Source of the DNA: Cryomorphaceae bacterium
Lineage (GTDB): Bacteria; Bacteroidota; Bacteroidia; Flavobacteriales; Crocinitomicaceae
Assembly: GCA_021298235.1 (NCBI GenBank)
Contig: JAJTDX010000082.1
Span: forward strand, 1 to 15,717
DNA: 15,717 bases
Direction of reading: 5' to 3'
The notes under the pieces are model-generated. The model made no database searches. It was given only the letters and a program-made list of their open reading frames with translations, and had not been told where the DNA came from. Below, piece after piece: positions 1 to 7,906 of this stretch (the first letter of the stretch is position 1; each line of letters starts with the position of its first letter). The translations under genes were made by a program, and so were the position numbers.

Positions 1-527
1 TTCAAATTTTTCAATGCTGACCACATCGGGTCCACATCATCATCGTCATCATCGCCTCCTTCTTTTTCTACGGATGGAGCTCCCGAATACTTTTCTAATA
101 GCGCAATCATCTCTTCATTGCATTTACCTGCCTCATGGACTAGACGAGTAGGCAAGGATACGGTAATCAGCTCATAAATGTTCTGACTAAAATCAAGTTC
201 GTAGGAATCAGGCGGAAGAACAATCAATGTTTCATCTTCACTTTCTTCATCTCCAAACTTATAAATTAGACGGAAGTTTCCCTTCACAGGTACTTCTACC
301 TCATCTGAGCATCGGTCACATGCGGTGAGCACCTTTCCGTCAATCAAAAATTCACCGATGAGCATCGTTTCCTTTTTTTCAAGTCTCAGGTCCACTTTGA
401 CGTTTCCTTTTTCAATGATGGAATAATCCAGCGCCTCAAAGAACGAATCACGAACCTCAAATGAGAAATCGTGAAAGCCGATTTTCAAGCCAACAAAAGG
501 GATAATAAATTCTCTTTTTGTCTTCAC
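1..527 (-). CDS. DUF177/YceD family protein, 3' end cut by window edge
   Basis: About 175 residues are visible and the stop codon lies beyond position 1. The predicted protein opens MKTKREFIIPFVGLK, followed by a G-x-H-x-F segment. A CDRC cysteine pair follows at about residues 77-80, with an acidic tail (GGDDDDDDVD) and a final W-x-A-L-K-x-L motif. These are hallmarks of the DUF177 (YceD) family, which in many bacteria sits directly before rpmF (ribosomal protein L32) and is linked to 23S rRNA or ribosome assembly. rpmF would be expected just off the left edge (inference). I chose the GTG at 527 because the protein then begins where family members usually begin. A TTG at 548 is the alternative, but it overlaps a -7-like box at 546-553. 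The gene follows pdxA after about 80 bases. Confidence 0.8.
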   Translation of the reverse strand, partial: MKTKREFIIPFVGLKIGFHDFSFEVRDSFFEALDYSIIEKGNVKVDLRLEKKETMLIGEFLIDGKVLTACDRCSDEVEVPVKGNFRLIYKFGDEESEDETLIVLPPDSYELDFSQNIYELITVSLPTRLVHEAGKCNEEMIALLEKYSGAPSVEKEGGDDDDDDVDPMWSALKNL

Positions 528-545
528 CGCGAGAAAATTGGATGG

Positions 546-553
546 CAAAGGTA
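546..553 (-). promoter_or_regulatory. Possible Bacteroidota -7 box (TACCTTTG) before the DUF177 gene
   Basis: TACCTTTG on the minus strand matches the Bacteroidota -7 consensus TAnnTTTG. Transcription would start near 539-541, about a dozen bases before the GTG at 527. No convincing TTTG -33 box is visible at the usual 19-21 base spacing; there is only a T-run around 576-580. The gene could equally be read through from pdxA. Confidence 0.3.
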
Positions 554-606
554 GCAATTTATACTTTACCGCGTTAAAAAGTTCTAATTTTTAGCAGCTA
601 AGACCC

Positions 607-1686
607 CTATTCCACTTGTTCTGATGTTCTTTTCTTCTCCTTTGGCGAGCTTTGAAGCGGATTTAAATGAATATCGCGCACAAACTTTCGCGTACGATAG
701 ACATCGAGAGAAAGATAGATTGCCTGACGGAGAGAATTTTCGGATGCACTGTTTTTGCCAACAATATCGAAAGCCGTACCATGATCAGGAGAGGTTCTAA
801 CGATTGGCAACCCTGCTGTGAAGTTTACACCGTCGTCAAATGCCAATGCCTTAAAGGCGGTCAAACCCTGGTCGTGAAACATGGCCAGAATGCCATCGTA
901 CTGATGTCGAGCTGTCGAACCAAAAAATCCATCGGCTGGGAAAGGACCAAATGCCAGAATATCTTCGTTGCGTGCAGCATTGATCGCCGGAATGATTATC
1001 TCCTGTTCTTCTGAACCCATTTTGCCATTTTCACCTGCATGTGGATTTAAACCAAATACGGCTATTTTAGGACGGACCAGGCCAAAATCCTTTTTAAGAG
1101 AGCTTTCAAATGCTTTAATTTTGGAAAGAATCCTATCCTTTGACAGGGCAGAACTCACTTCCTTGAGCGCAATATGTGTTGTAGCCAAAGCGACACGTAA
1201 AGTACCGGAAACCATAACCATTAATGCATCTTGTTCGCCGGATAATTCTGTCAGATATTCCGTGTGTCCCGGAAATTTAAATCCTGACTTTGCCATCGCC
1301 TCCTTCGAAATTGGAGCCGTGACCAATACATCTATTTTCCCAGATGCCAGATCCGTCGTAGCCCGTTCCAAGGCTTGAAAGGCACAGGAGCCCCCGATTT
1401 CTGTCGCTTGACCCATTTGTATTTCAACCTCATCGCTCCAAACATTAACAATGTTCACTTTCTTATTTTGAGCCTCCTCTGCTGATTTACATGTCTGATA
1501 GGCAAACTCTTGTTCATTCAATACGCGCTTATAATGGGCAAAAACCTTGGTTGATCCATAAATAACAGGAGTTAATTCTGCAAGCATGCGAGTATCACTG
1601 AAAACTTTCATTATGATCTCCGGTCCTATCCCATTTATGTCTCCAATGGAGATGCCCACTCTGATACCAACGCCTTCCTTTTCCAT
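607..1686 (-). CDS. pdxA: 4-hydroxythreonine-4-phosphate dehydrogenase
   Basis: PdxA carries out the NAD(P)-dependent oxidation of 4-phosphohydroxy-L-threonine. The product decarboxylates to the aminoacetone phosphate derivative used by PdxJ in DXP-dependent pyridoxal phosphate synthesis; the enzyme is a cytosolic dimer. The 359-residue protein has the family opening GISIGDINGIGPEI (residues 11-24), VTAPISKEA (122-130) and PGHTEYL (139-145). The three metal-ligand histidines align with E. coli H166, H211 and H266: H171 (TTHIAL), H216 (NPHAGE) and H271 (FHDQG). The C-terminal SPDHGTAFDI block (299-308) is also present. The length is slightly above the usual 330 or so because of a Lys/Glu-rich tail after residue 345. 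The ATG lies one base after the pepA stop, so the two are probably co-transcribed and translationally coupled. Confidence 0.96.
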   Translation of the reverse strand: MEKEGVGIRVGISIGDINGIGPEIIMKVFSDTRMLAELTPVIYGSTKVFAHYKRVLNEQEFAYQTCKSAEEAQNKKVNIVNVWSDEVEIQMGQATEIGGSCAFQALERATTDLASGKIDVLVTAPISKEAMAKSGFKFPGHTEYLTELSGEQDALMVMVSGTLRVALATTHIALKEVSSALSKDRILSKIKAFESSLKKDFGLVRPKIAVFGLNPHAGENGKMGSEEQEIIIPAINAARNEDILAFGPFPADGFFGSTARHQYDGILAMFHDQGLTAFKALAFDDGVNFTAGLPIVRTSPDHGTAFDIVGKNSASENSLRQAIYLSLDVYRTRKFVRDIHLNPLQSSPKEKKRTSEQVE

Positions 1687-1687
1687 G

Positions 1688-3085
1688 TTATTTGAACTTT
1701 TTCAAAAATGTATACAACAAGCGAACTCCTGTTCCGGTACCTCCTTGTCCCTTGTAATCTTCTTTTCCATCTAGCCAGGAAGGACCTGCAATGTCCATAT
1801 GAATATAGGGCGAGCTCACAAAATGTTCAAGAAATTTCCCCGCCGTGATCATTCCTGCATATGGACCGCCAATATTTTTAAGATCGGCAATAGTTGACTT
1901 CATTTCCTCCGCATAATCGTCCCAAAACGGGAAACGAACAACGCGCTCATGCACTTCCTCTCCCGATTTTTCCAACAGTTCAAAATGCTTGTCGTCCGCA
2001 TTACCCATGATGATCGATGCTTTCGTTCCAATAGCGCGAACAGCTGCACCAGTGAGAGTTGCTGCATCAATAACCAATGACGGCTTAAACTTCTCAGCAT
2101 ACGAAAGGGCATCCGCTAAAATCATTCTGCCCTCGGCATCCGTATTAAGTACCTCTACTGTTTTACCATTGAACATAGTGATGACGTCTCCGGGAGCATA
2201 GGCATTGCCTCCCGGACGGTTATCCGTTGAAGGAACCAGCACAACGATATGCACTTTTAATTTTTGTAACGCAGCGAGGTAGAGAGCGCCCACAACGGTT
2301 GCAGCACCTGCCATATCACTTTTCATGACATCCATTGATCCCGGGGTAGGCTTAAGACTTAAACCTCCCGTATCGTAAACGATACCTTTACCAACAAGCA
2401 CTATCGGTTTCTTATTCTCCGGATTCGCAGGCTTGTATTCCGCGATCGTAAATGTAGGTGGATCAACGGAGCCTTTGTTTACGGCGAGTAAGCCACCCAT
2501 TTTCAGCGACTCGATCTGAGTCTTTTCAAGTACCTGAACAGAAATTCCAGTTTCTTTGCCCAAAACCTGAATGTGCTCAGCAAGCTTTATTGAATTCAAG
2601 TGTGAAACAGGCTCATTGACACGGTCTCGAACCCAAAAAACAGCTTTTACTGTAGCTTCGATCTCTTTGAGTTTCTTATCTGAAAAGCTCGCAGGTAGGA
2701 ATACCTCTTTCAATGAATGCCGTCTTTTGTCAGCATCTGTGAAATAAGGCAAAAACTGATATGAGGAAAGCATTAGTCCTTCTGTGAAATGGTAAATGGC
2801 AGAATCCTCTCCCCAAAGAAATACAGTTGAGTCTTTCTTCGTTAATTTTGAAAATACCGCATGACCGGCTATACGCAGTTTTTCGTGTGCCTGATCCGCT
2901 TTAATTAAAAAATAGGATGCCTGTACGGACTTGAAAAAGTCCATTTTATCATCAGATTTCAGAAAACTTTTTACGTAATCTCGAATGTCAGATTGGATGG
3001 ATGAAGGAACTTTTGCGCCTTTGTGCAAAAGCAGTACAACCGTCTTTTCAGATGGTAATTCTGCATATTTTTTGAGTTGAATCAT
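1688..3085 (-). CDS. pepA: Leucyl aminopeptidase, peptidase family M17
   Basis: This is a cytosolic di-metal aminopeptidase that removes N-terminal residues, classically leucine, from peptides. The 465-residue protein has the complete M17 catalytic core. GKGIVYDTGG supplies metal ligands K233 and D238, K245 is the catalytic lysine, SDMAG supplies D257, and the signature NTDAEGRM supplies D316, E318 and R320. The spacing from D257 to D316 equals that in E. coli PepA (D293 to D352). DAATLTGAA (340-348) follows. Met replaces the usual Leu at the end of the NTDAEGRL signature, which is conservative. The protein is somewhat shorter than the usual 480-500 residues, with a diverged N-terminal macro-like domain, as is common in Bacteroidota. 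The ATG at 3085 lies about 20 bases after a TAnnTTTG box. pdxA follows after one base. Confidence 0.95.
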   Translation of the reverse strand: MIQLKKYAELPSEKTVVLLLHKGAKVPSSIQSDIRDYVKSFLKSDDKMDFFKSVQASYFLIKADQAHEKLRIAGHAVFSKLTKKDSTVFLWGEDSAIYHFTEGLMLSSYQFLPYFTDADKRRHSLKEVFLPASFSDKKLKEIEATVKAVFWVRDRVNEPVSHLNSIKLAEHIQVLGKETGISVQVLEKTQIESLKMGGLLAVNKGSVDPPTFTIAEYKPANPENKKPIVLVGKGIVYDTGGLSLKPTPGSMDVMKSDMAGAATVVGALYLAALQKLKVHIVVLVPSTDNRPGGNAYAPGDVITMFNGKTVEVLNTDAEGRMILADALSYAEKFKPSLVIDAATLTGAAVRAIGTKASIIMGNADDKHFELLEKSGEEVHERVVRFPFWDDYAEEMKSTIADLKNIGGPYAGMITAGKFLEHFVSSPYIHMDIAGPSWLDGKEDYKGQGGTGTGVRLLYTFLKKFK

Positions 3086-3103
3086 AGCTGAACGTTAATG
3101 TGA

Positions 3104-3111
3104 CAAAAGTA
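3104..3111 (-). promoter_or_regulatory. Possible -7 box (TACTTTTG) for pepA-pdxA
   Basis: TACTTTTG on the minus strand is an exact TAnnTTTG match in the 40-base gap between the MORN-repeat gene and pepA. A start near 3097-3099 would leave a 12-16 base leader before the pepA ATG. No clear TTTG -33 element lies 19-21 bases upstream, a stretch that falls inside the end of the preceding gene. It would give the housekeeping genes expression independent of the upstream exported-protein genes. Confidence 0.4.
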
Positions 3112-3125
3112 GTGAAGTCAAGTGA

Positions 3126-6100
3126 TTATTTCTCCTCTTCAGTTTCCTCTTCGTCATAATCGTTCAAGTCAACATCATAAAACTCTTTATTTAATGCCTT
3201 CCCAAGGTGATAATTTGTAATGGTAATGTCCAAAAGTTTTTCTCTGTACTTCAACTCATTTTCAAGGTCTGGTAAATTAGGATTCAAACAGATATCACCT
3301 AGGTATTTCGTTTTGGAAAGGTCACCACCCAACCAGCGTCCATGCCGTTTGCCCATCAGGTATGTTCCAACCTGATTTAATTTACCAAACGGATCATAAA
3401 ACTTCCATACACCCGAAGGCAATCCGTCTTTCATCATTCCTTCATTCTGGAGAACACCGTTATCGTAATAGTTTTTAACGTATCCATTCATTCGATCAAC
3501 AGAATCTTTTCCTTGCCAGATAGTCATCAGCTGACGGATTTCATAATGGTCGGTATGCGAGCAGTCGTATTTCTCAAATTTCTCGATGATGTAACTTTCA
3601 CTTAATTTTTTACCATGCCGGTCATAATCCGTTAGAATGCCTTTTACTTTAAACTGAATTGAGTCATTTAGGGAGATGATAGTATCAAAATAATCTGCTT
3701 CGTATAAAAACTCCCCGTCGTAGCCATAATATTTCCAGCATGATACTTTCTTGCCCGAGGCAATATCACCATCCCTCGCTATTGTATCATTCGGGTAGTA
3801 TTTTGTAATATGGTAGTCGATTCCTTGCTTGTTCACTAGGCTTGGCCTGCCGTAATACGGCTGGCTATAATAGCCGCTGCCTAAGCCTAAGTTCGCAAGC
3901 GCCCGATCCAGACTTTGGGTGGTGGTAATATCTGTAGGTTGAAAAAAGATTGAATCACGCCAGTCAAACATATAGCGAACACTGAGTTCATTCTCTTCCC
4001 AGATCTTTTCCTCAACCGGGAATCCAAATTGAAACTTCACATAGTGGTATCGGAATCCGAGTGTGTCATACGCTTCGTAATCATCGATCGCCTCGCCATT
4101 CAAAAAGAATCCACGTTTAGCCAGTCTTCCACTTAAGTGATACGCTTTGGACTCTCCCTGAAGTAAGCCATTCTGAAAATTAAGGTCATACAAAAGAGTA
4201 GAGTCAGTTCCATTCAACGTGAGGTATGTACGTACATATCCATCCAGCTGTCCATCAAGATAATTCAAGGAAGTATATGCCAGTTTATTGCGTTCGAAAG
4301 AAGGTCCTGTAGCTAATCCATCCACGAAGTTTATTTCTTGTTCTACTCCTCCATACCAATTGAAGCGCTGGTACTTCCCATTTTCGAGGCCATTCTTGAA
4401 TTGACCCGAGCTCGCAAGAAAGTGCGTTTTTCTCCTCGGAAGAGAGTCCTTTAGATTTTCAGGTAGTTCCTCTTCGAAGTAATCGTAATTATTTTCCGGA
4501 TCGAGTGTTTCATAGATTTTGTATGGCCCGTGCTGCATTCCTTTATCAAAGTTAAGCTCTTGAAGAACCTTACCAAATTGATCGTATATTTTCCATTTGC
4601 CCTGAGGTTTTCCTTCACTGAATTCTCCTTTAATGGTTTTAAGAAAGGGGGATTGCCTTCGCTCGGCAATTTCCTTTCCTGTCTCAGAAAACTCGTCGTA
4701 CGAATAGGGATATTGTATTCCGAAAATAAAGCCTTGAATTAGATTCTCAAATATTGTTTGAGCATACTCCTCATCTATTTCCGAAGCATCAATTGTGTTA
4801 AAAAGAAGATCGTATTTCATCTTTCCTGTCATCCGATATTTAAGCAGCGCTTTGTCCAACCTATCCGAGTTTTCTATTACTGGCAATTCTACTTTGAGAT
4901 TTTTACCCTCCTTCAAGCTAAGCTTATCAGACTTGGTAGTCAATGTGAATTTTCCTGTAAAAGGTTTGTTATTCGAATACAGGATTACGTCATCACTCAT
5001 TTCATAAGCCTCGTTGTACAAATTAACCATGGCCTGAGGAATGCTGTCTTTCTCATAGTATTCATAAAGTCCTGCAGATGAAGTTGTTTCCACCATAAGG
5101 TTTCCAATTTTGTACTCGCGTCGGCCATTCCAGCTCTCAAAATCTTCGGAAAACTGCAATTCTCCTTTGGATGTTTTATTTCCTGTAATACTGAATTGTT
5201 CATAGCTCAAAGTTCGGTCTCTCGGATCAAATGAACGCGAGTAAAGCAAGCTTGCATCATCCTGATACCAGGACCTAAAGATCACGAGTGAGTCTTTCAA
5301 CTCATGTCTGACCGTGTCCAGATGGTCGTAAAACATGTATCTGTCTTCCGGATTGCTTGTAACTTCAAACTCATCTATTACCATTTTTTTGATGTAATCC
5401 GGCCTGAAATTAACTCTCACAAAGGCTCCTTTCTGATTATACACCAGTTCGTGGTAAAGCTTGCCATTGTAATCGTATATCTTCTGAACATAGTGTGCAG
5501 AGTCAGGGTTAAATTCTATCACATCGTATGCGTTACCGTTGTCCCAAAAAATGGTGTCCTCCTTTAACAGGCGCCCGTTTTTAAACTCGTATCGCACCAT
5601 GAGTTGTCCGTTTGGATACCTTTTCTCGTATACTCCGGTGTAATTAAATTTTAATCCAATACTGTCAATGAGCTTGAACGCAGGGATGTTTTTGTTTTGT
5701 AATTCATCATAGATTAATCCTCGGTACTCTTCAAATGGATCAACTACTTCGTTATATCCAAAATCGTCGTAAAATTCGCCTCCATAAAATTCTTCACCGT
5801 AGTACTCATCCTCATATATTTCACCATCATAGGAAGTCATTTTTTCTTCCTCCAGTTCAAGATCTGGTTCGACAGGAAAGTTAATCGTATAAATTTTCGA
5901 AGGGGAGAAGCTTACCTGATACTTCGCGGCAAAATCAAAATTGCTTTTTGCTCTAAAACTTTCCTTGTAAAGTTTATGCCTTATAACTGTCTGATAACTC
6001 ACGGAATCTGATTCCAAAGGAGTGTATTCCCAGGTAACGATGTTGTTATTTCTATTGCGTTTACTCGTTCGACCGATGCCTGAATATTTAACATCTCTGT

Positions 6101-6311
6101 TCTTCCAAGTTCCCGAGGCTACACCCTGAGTATAGAAACCTTCTGTGATCGGATAATTGGTTCGGTTGAACATGGAATAATAACCATCCTTGATTCCGTT
6201 TTTGTAATTTACAGTTTCAATCGTAGTGTCACAATAAAAAGGCCTGCCAAGTTTCACATATTCATTGGCATCTGTTTTAGACAAGGTTGGACTGACTCTT
6301 CTGTTTTCCAA
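3126..6311 (-). CDS. Large MORN-repeat (MORN_2-like) protein, 3' part of a frameshift-split gene
   Basis: This 1,061-codon frame encodes a repeat protein with many variants of the G-x-x-x-G-x-W/Y-x-x-Y/F-x-x-x-G-x-x MORN_2 (YwqK-like) pattern. Clear units are KNGIKDGYYSMFN (37-49), YPNGQLMVRYEFKNG (232-246) and EGKPQGKWKIYDQFGK (566-581). Others are KNGLENGKYQRFNWYGG (639-655), QNGLLQGESKAYHLSGR (713-729), DNGVLQNEGMMKDG (950-963) and GVWKFYDPFGK (967-977). A Tyr/Glu/Asp-rich low-complexity stretch lies at 160-200 and an acidic tail ends the protein. The first usable codon is TTG at 6311, but it falls inside a MORN unit whose first half (GRFEKGQKVGTWH) is encoded just upstream in the same frame. 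No ATG, GTG or TTG precedes it before a stop. The frame also has no signal peptide of its own. I therefore read it as the continuation of the 6889-6323 frame. The protein's function is unknown; MORN-like repeats form beta-strand scaffolds for binding. Confidence 0.8.
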   Translation of the reverse strand: MENRRVSPTLSKTDANEYVKLGRPFYCDTTIETVNYKNGIKDGYYSMFNRTNYPITEGFYTQGVASGTWKNRDVKYSGIGRTSKRNRNNNIVTWEYTPLESDSVSYQTVIRHKLYKESFRAKSNFDFAAKYQVSFSPSKIYTINFPVEPDLELEEEKMTSYDGEIYEDEYYGEEFYGGEFYDDFGYNEVVDPFEEYRGLIYDELQNKNIPAFKLIDSIGLKFNYTGVYEKRYPNGQLMVRYEFKNGRLLKEDTIFWDNGNAYDVIEFNPDSAHYVQKIYDYNGKLYHELVYNQKGAFVRVNFRPDYIKKMVIDEFEVTSNPEDRYMFYDHLDTVRHELKDSLVIFRSWYQDDASLLYSRSFDPRDRTLSYEQFSITGNKTSKGELQFSEDFESWNGRREYKIGNLMVETTSSAGLYEYYEKDSIPQAMVNLYNEAYEMSDDVILYSNNKPFTGKFTLTTKSDKLSLKEGKNLKVELPVIENSDRLDKALLKYRMTGKMKYDLLFNTIDASEIDEEYAQTIFENLIQGFIFGIQYPYSYDEFSETGKEIAERRQSPFLKTIKGEFSEGKPQGKWKIYDQFGKVLQELNFDKGMQHGPYKIYETLDPENNYDYFEEELPENLKDSLPRRKTHFLASSGQFKNGLENGKYQRFNWYGGVEQEINFVDGLATGPSFERNKLAYTSLNYLDGQLDGYVRTYLTLNGTDSTLLYDLNFQNGLLQGESKAYHLSGRLAKRGFFLNGEAIDDYEAYDTLGFRYHYVKFQFGFPVEEKIWEENELSVRYMFDWRDSIFFQPTDITTTQSLDRALANLGLGSGYYSQPYYGRPSLVNKQGIDYHITKYYPNDTIARDGDIASGKKVSCWKYYGYDGEFLYEADYFDTIISLNDSIQFKVKGILTDYDRHGKKLSESYIIEKFEKYDCSHTDHYEIRQLMTIWQGKDSVDRMNGYVKNYYDNGVLQNEGMMKDGLPSGVWKFYDPFGKLNQVGTYLMGKRHGRWLGGDLSKTKYLGDICLNPNLPDLENELKYREKLLDITITNYHLGKALNKEFYDVDLNDYDEEETEEEK

Positions 6312-6322
6312 ATGCCAAGTTC

Positions 6323-6889
6323 CTACTTTCTGGCCTTTTTCAAATCGACCATAATGGAAAAAAATGCGGCAACCTTCTGTCCATCGTATTCCTCCATGAA
6401 GCCTTTCTTGTCCAACGAAATGTAATTTGTAAAGAAGAGCACATATTTTCCATTAGGAATTGGGTCCAAGCTTGGAATAACATCATTTTCGAGTGTATAT
6501 TTTGGTTCCATCAAAGGATATGGATTCTTTCGAATCGCTTTTTTAACTGAAGGCTTTCTCAGATGTTTATAGCGTTTGGCATATTTAATATTTTGAAAAA
6601 TCGACAAGTATGCTTCCCTTCTAGCTCGTCGAAATTCCTTTTTATCATAGTCTTCTCCGTTCTCCAATATATACCATTCCTTGAAGCTTTTTCTTTGGTT
6701 TTCACCTCGATGGTAACGAATCACTCGCCATAGGTTGTTATGAAACATTAATTCCTCACCAAAGGGATACACGAAATAGTGCTGTCCTGCAATAGTGACG
6801 GTGTCAATTGTCTGTTCATTAGATTCCTGAGAAAATGACAATTGCAGCGAGAAGATCAGAAGGATCAGTGTAATTAGTTTATTTTTCAT
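6323..6889 (-). CDS. Exported N-terminal part of the frameshift-split MORN-repeat protein
   Basis: The frame opens with a signal peptide: MKNKLITLILLIF, then SLQLSFSQES, with likely cleavage after SFS. About 150 residues follow that I do not recognise, including a basic segment (FRRARREAYLSIF) and an IPNGKYVLFF MORN-like start. An in-frame ATG 15 bases upstream (6904) is an alternative start. I prefer 6889 because it gives the more typical signal peptide; it overlaps the upstream lipoprotein gene by 11 bases. The frame stops at 6323. Its last 11 residues (SIMVDLKKARK) lie after a run of seven T and do not continue the MORN pattern. A -1 shift at that run continues as FHYGRFEKGQKVGTWHL into the 6311-3126 frame. 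The joined protein would have about 1,254 residues from this ATG, or 1,259 from 6904. Confidence 0.75.
   Translation of the reverse strand: MKNKLITLILLIFSLQLSFSQESNEQTIDTVTIAGQHYFVYPFGEELMFHNNLWRVIRYHRGENQRKSFKEWYILENGEDYDKKEFRRARREAYLSIFQNIKYAKRYKHLRKPSVKKAIRKNPYPLMEPKYTLENDVIPSLDPIPNGKYVLFFTNYISLDKKGFMEEYDGQKVAAFFSIMVDLKKARK
6358..6364 (-). other. Seven-T homopolymer at the frame junction (frameshift or slippage site)
   Basis: On the coding strand the upstream frame reads GCA TTT TTT TCC. Re-reading one base after the second TTT gives TTC CAT TAT GGT, which enters the MORN-repeat frame and completes a MORN unit. An eighth T would have the same effect. The cause could be an inactivating one-base deletion, a sequencing or assembly error, phase variation, transcriptional slippage or -1 ribosomal frameshifting. 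The sequence alone cannot separate these. Confidence 0.7.
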
Positions 6890-7823
6890 AAATAAATTTT
6901 TCATAAGAGGTGACGCCTAATTGTCTGTAAGAGGTTTCTTTTCGATGAACGATCAATACGGGTAGTTTTTTACTGTTCAAACGTATTGTGCTGACTGTTC
7001 GCATCAGAAATTCCTTGGATGAGAACGTAGAATCAACATAACTATTACAGTACCCTTTCTTATTATAGAAAAACGTACGTGTCAGTGTAAACGGAAAATC
7101 ATTGCTAACCATGCGTTCAACTCTTCCGAGAAAAGGATGATACGTAAATTCGACAGTGCTCTTTTCTTTGATCTTGTTCTCCACACTGTATATCTTTCTC
7201 GGTTGCCAGGGCATGCCCAATACAATCTTGTCAGTTGGTCGCGGATGGCAGATTGAATCTACGGACAAGGCGCCCCAGTGCTCTTTTTTTGGCAGGAAGA
7301 ATAGTTTATGTCCTGAACTCACGTCTTTGAATTTTAATACTCTACCCGTTTGCTCCAACAATTGATGCACATGAAAACCGGATTCCACAAATTCCTTGTC
7401 GGAAACCATTCCGCTGTCTCTGATAATGTAAGCCTTGCGGTAACCCAAGACTTTAGAGTGCATGTCATACACCACCTTTTTTCTTCCTACAGTTCGATGG
7501 TCATAATAGTAACTCAGTTCAATTGATTGAAGTAACGATTCATTGAAATGGTAATGACGTTCCTCACGCAAATCAATCTGTCTTATGTTATCCAGGGAAT
7601 CCAGAACAAAATACTTTCGAACAATGCTTTTCAGGCCGTTATGTTTAATTACACTTCGATCAAAGATCAATGGAAAAGACAGGTTTTTCTCCAAATCGGA
7701 ATCAAAAAATTGATAGCGTATCAATTGCATAGGCTGCTGGATATTTTCTAAGTCGTTGCCTTTCTCATTCTGTGAACAGGCAAACATTAGCGAAATAAAA
7801 AGAAGGGCAGCAGCAAGACGCAT
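6879..7823 (-). CDS. Predicted lipoprotein of unknown function
   Basis: The 314-residue protein begins MRLAAALLFISLMFACSQ, a lipoprotein signal peptide with a lipobox ending at Cys16, so it should be anchored in the periplasm or outer membrane. The mature part is rich in aromatic and charged residues in alternating patterns. One example is the ELSYYYDHRTVGRKKVVYD region at about residues 102-120; others are FTYHPFLGRVERM and TRTFFYNKKGYCNSYVDS. This suggests successive beta-hairpins, loosely like YD or MORN-type repeat proteins, but I do not recognise a family. It sits first in the minus-strand run, and the next gene starts inside its 3' end. That overlap suggests co-translation and a shared role with the MORN-repeat protein (inference). 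The ATG at 7823 is the only start giving a proper signal peptide. Confidence 0.8.
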   Translation of the reverse strand: MRLAAALLFISLMFACSQNEKGNDLENIQQPMQLIRYQFFDSDLEKNLSFPLIFDRSVIKHNGLKSIVRKYFVLDSLDNIRQIDLREERHYHFNESLLQSIELSYYYDHRTVGRKKVVYDMHSKVLGYRKAYIIRDSGMVSDKEFVESGFHVHQLLEQTGRVLKFKDVSSGHKLFFLPKKEHWGALSVDSICHPRPTDKIVLGMPWQPRKIYSVENKIKEKSTVEFTYHPFLGRVERMVSNDFPFTLTRTFFYNKKGYCNSYVDSTFSSKEFLMRTVSTIRLNSKKLPVLIVHRKETSYRQLGVTSYEKFIYEK

Positions 7824-7906
7824 GAGGAACTAAATTAGAAAGATTCTCGGACACGTGACAGTTTCAACTCAAATGTCATCCATTTTTTTAATTGTATTTT
7901 TGTATA
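7824..7906. promoter_or_regulatory. Divergent intergenic region with promoter-like boxes
   Basis: These 83 bases separate the minus-strand lipoprotein gene from the plus-strand ygiQ-family gene. On the plus strand TATTTTTG (7895-7902) matches the -7 consensus TAnnTTTG and ends only four bases before the ATG at 7907, so the transcript may be leaderless or nearly so. On the minus strand TAATTTAG (7837-7830) matches seven of eight positions ahead of the ATG at 7823. Neither has a clear -33 TTTG at standard spacing. Confidence 0.4.

Noticed and set aside
667..1378. Plus-strand open frames opposite pdxA
   Set aside because: They are antisense to a gene with every PdxA motif intact, overlap each other and show no recognisable protein features.
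5715..5835. Tyr/Glu/Asp-rich repetitive coding stretch in the MORN-repeat gene
   Set aside because: It is low-complexity protein sequence, not a DNA tandem repeat of regular period; I see no separate element.
7852..7857. CACGTG palindrome in the divergent intergenic region
   Set aside because: A six-base palindrome is expected by chance and its flanks do not extend the symmetry convincingly.
7892..7906. TTG at 7892 as start of the YgiQ-family gene
   Set aside because: It lies just before the -7-like box and adds five residues not expected in the family; the ATG at 7907 gives the normal N-terminus.
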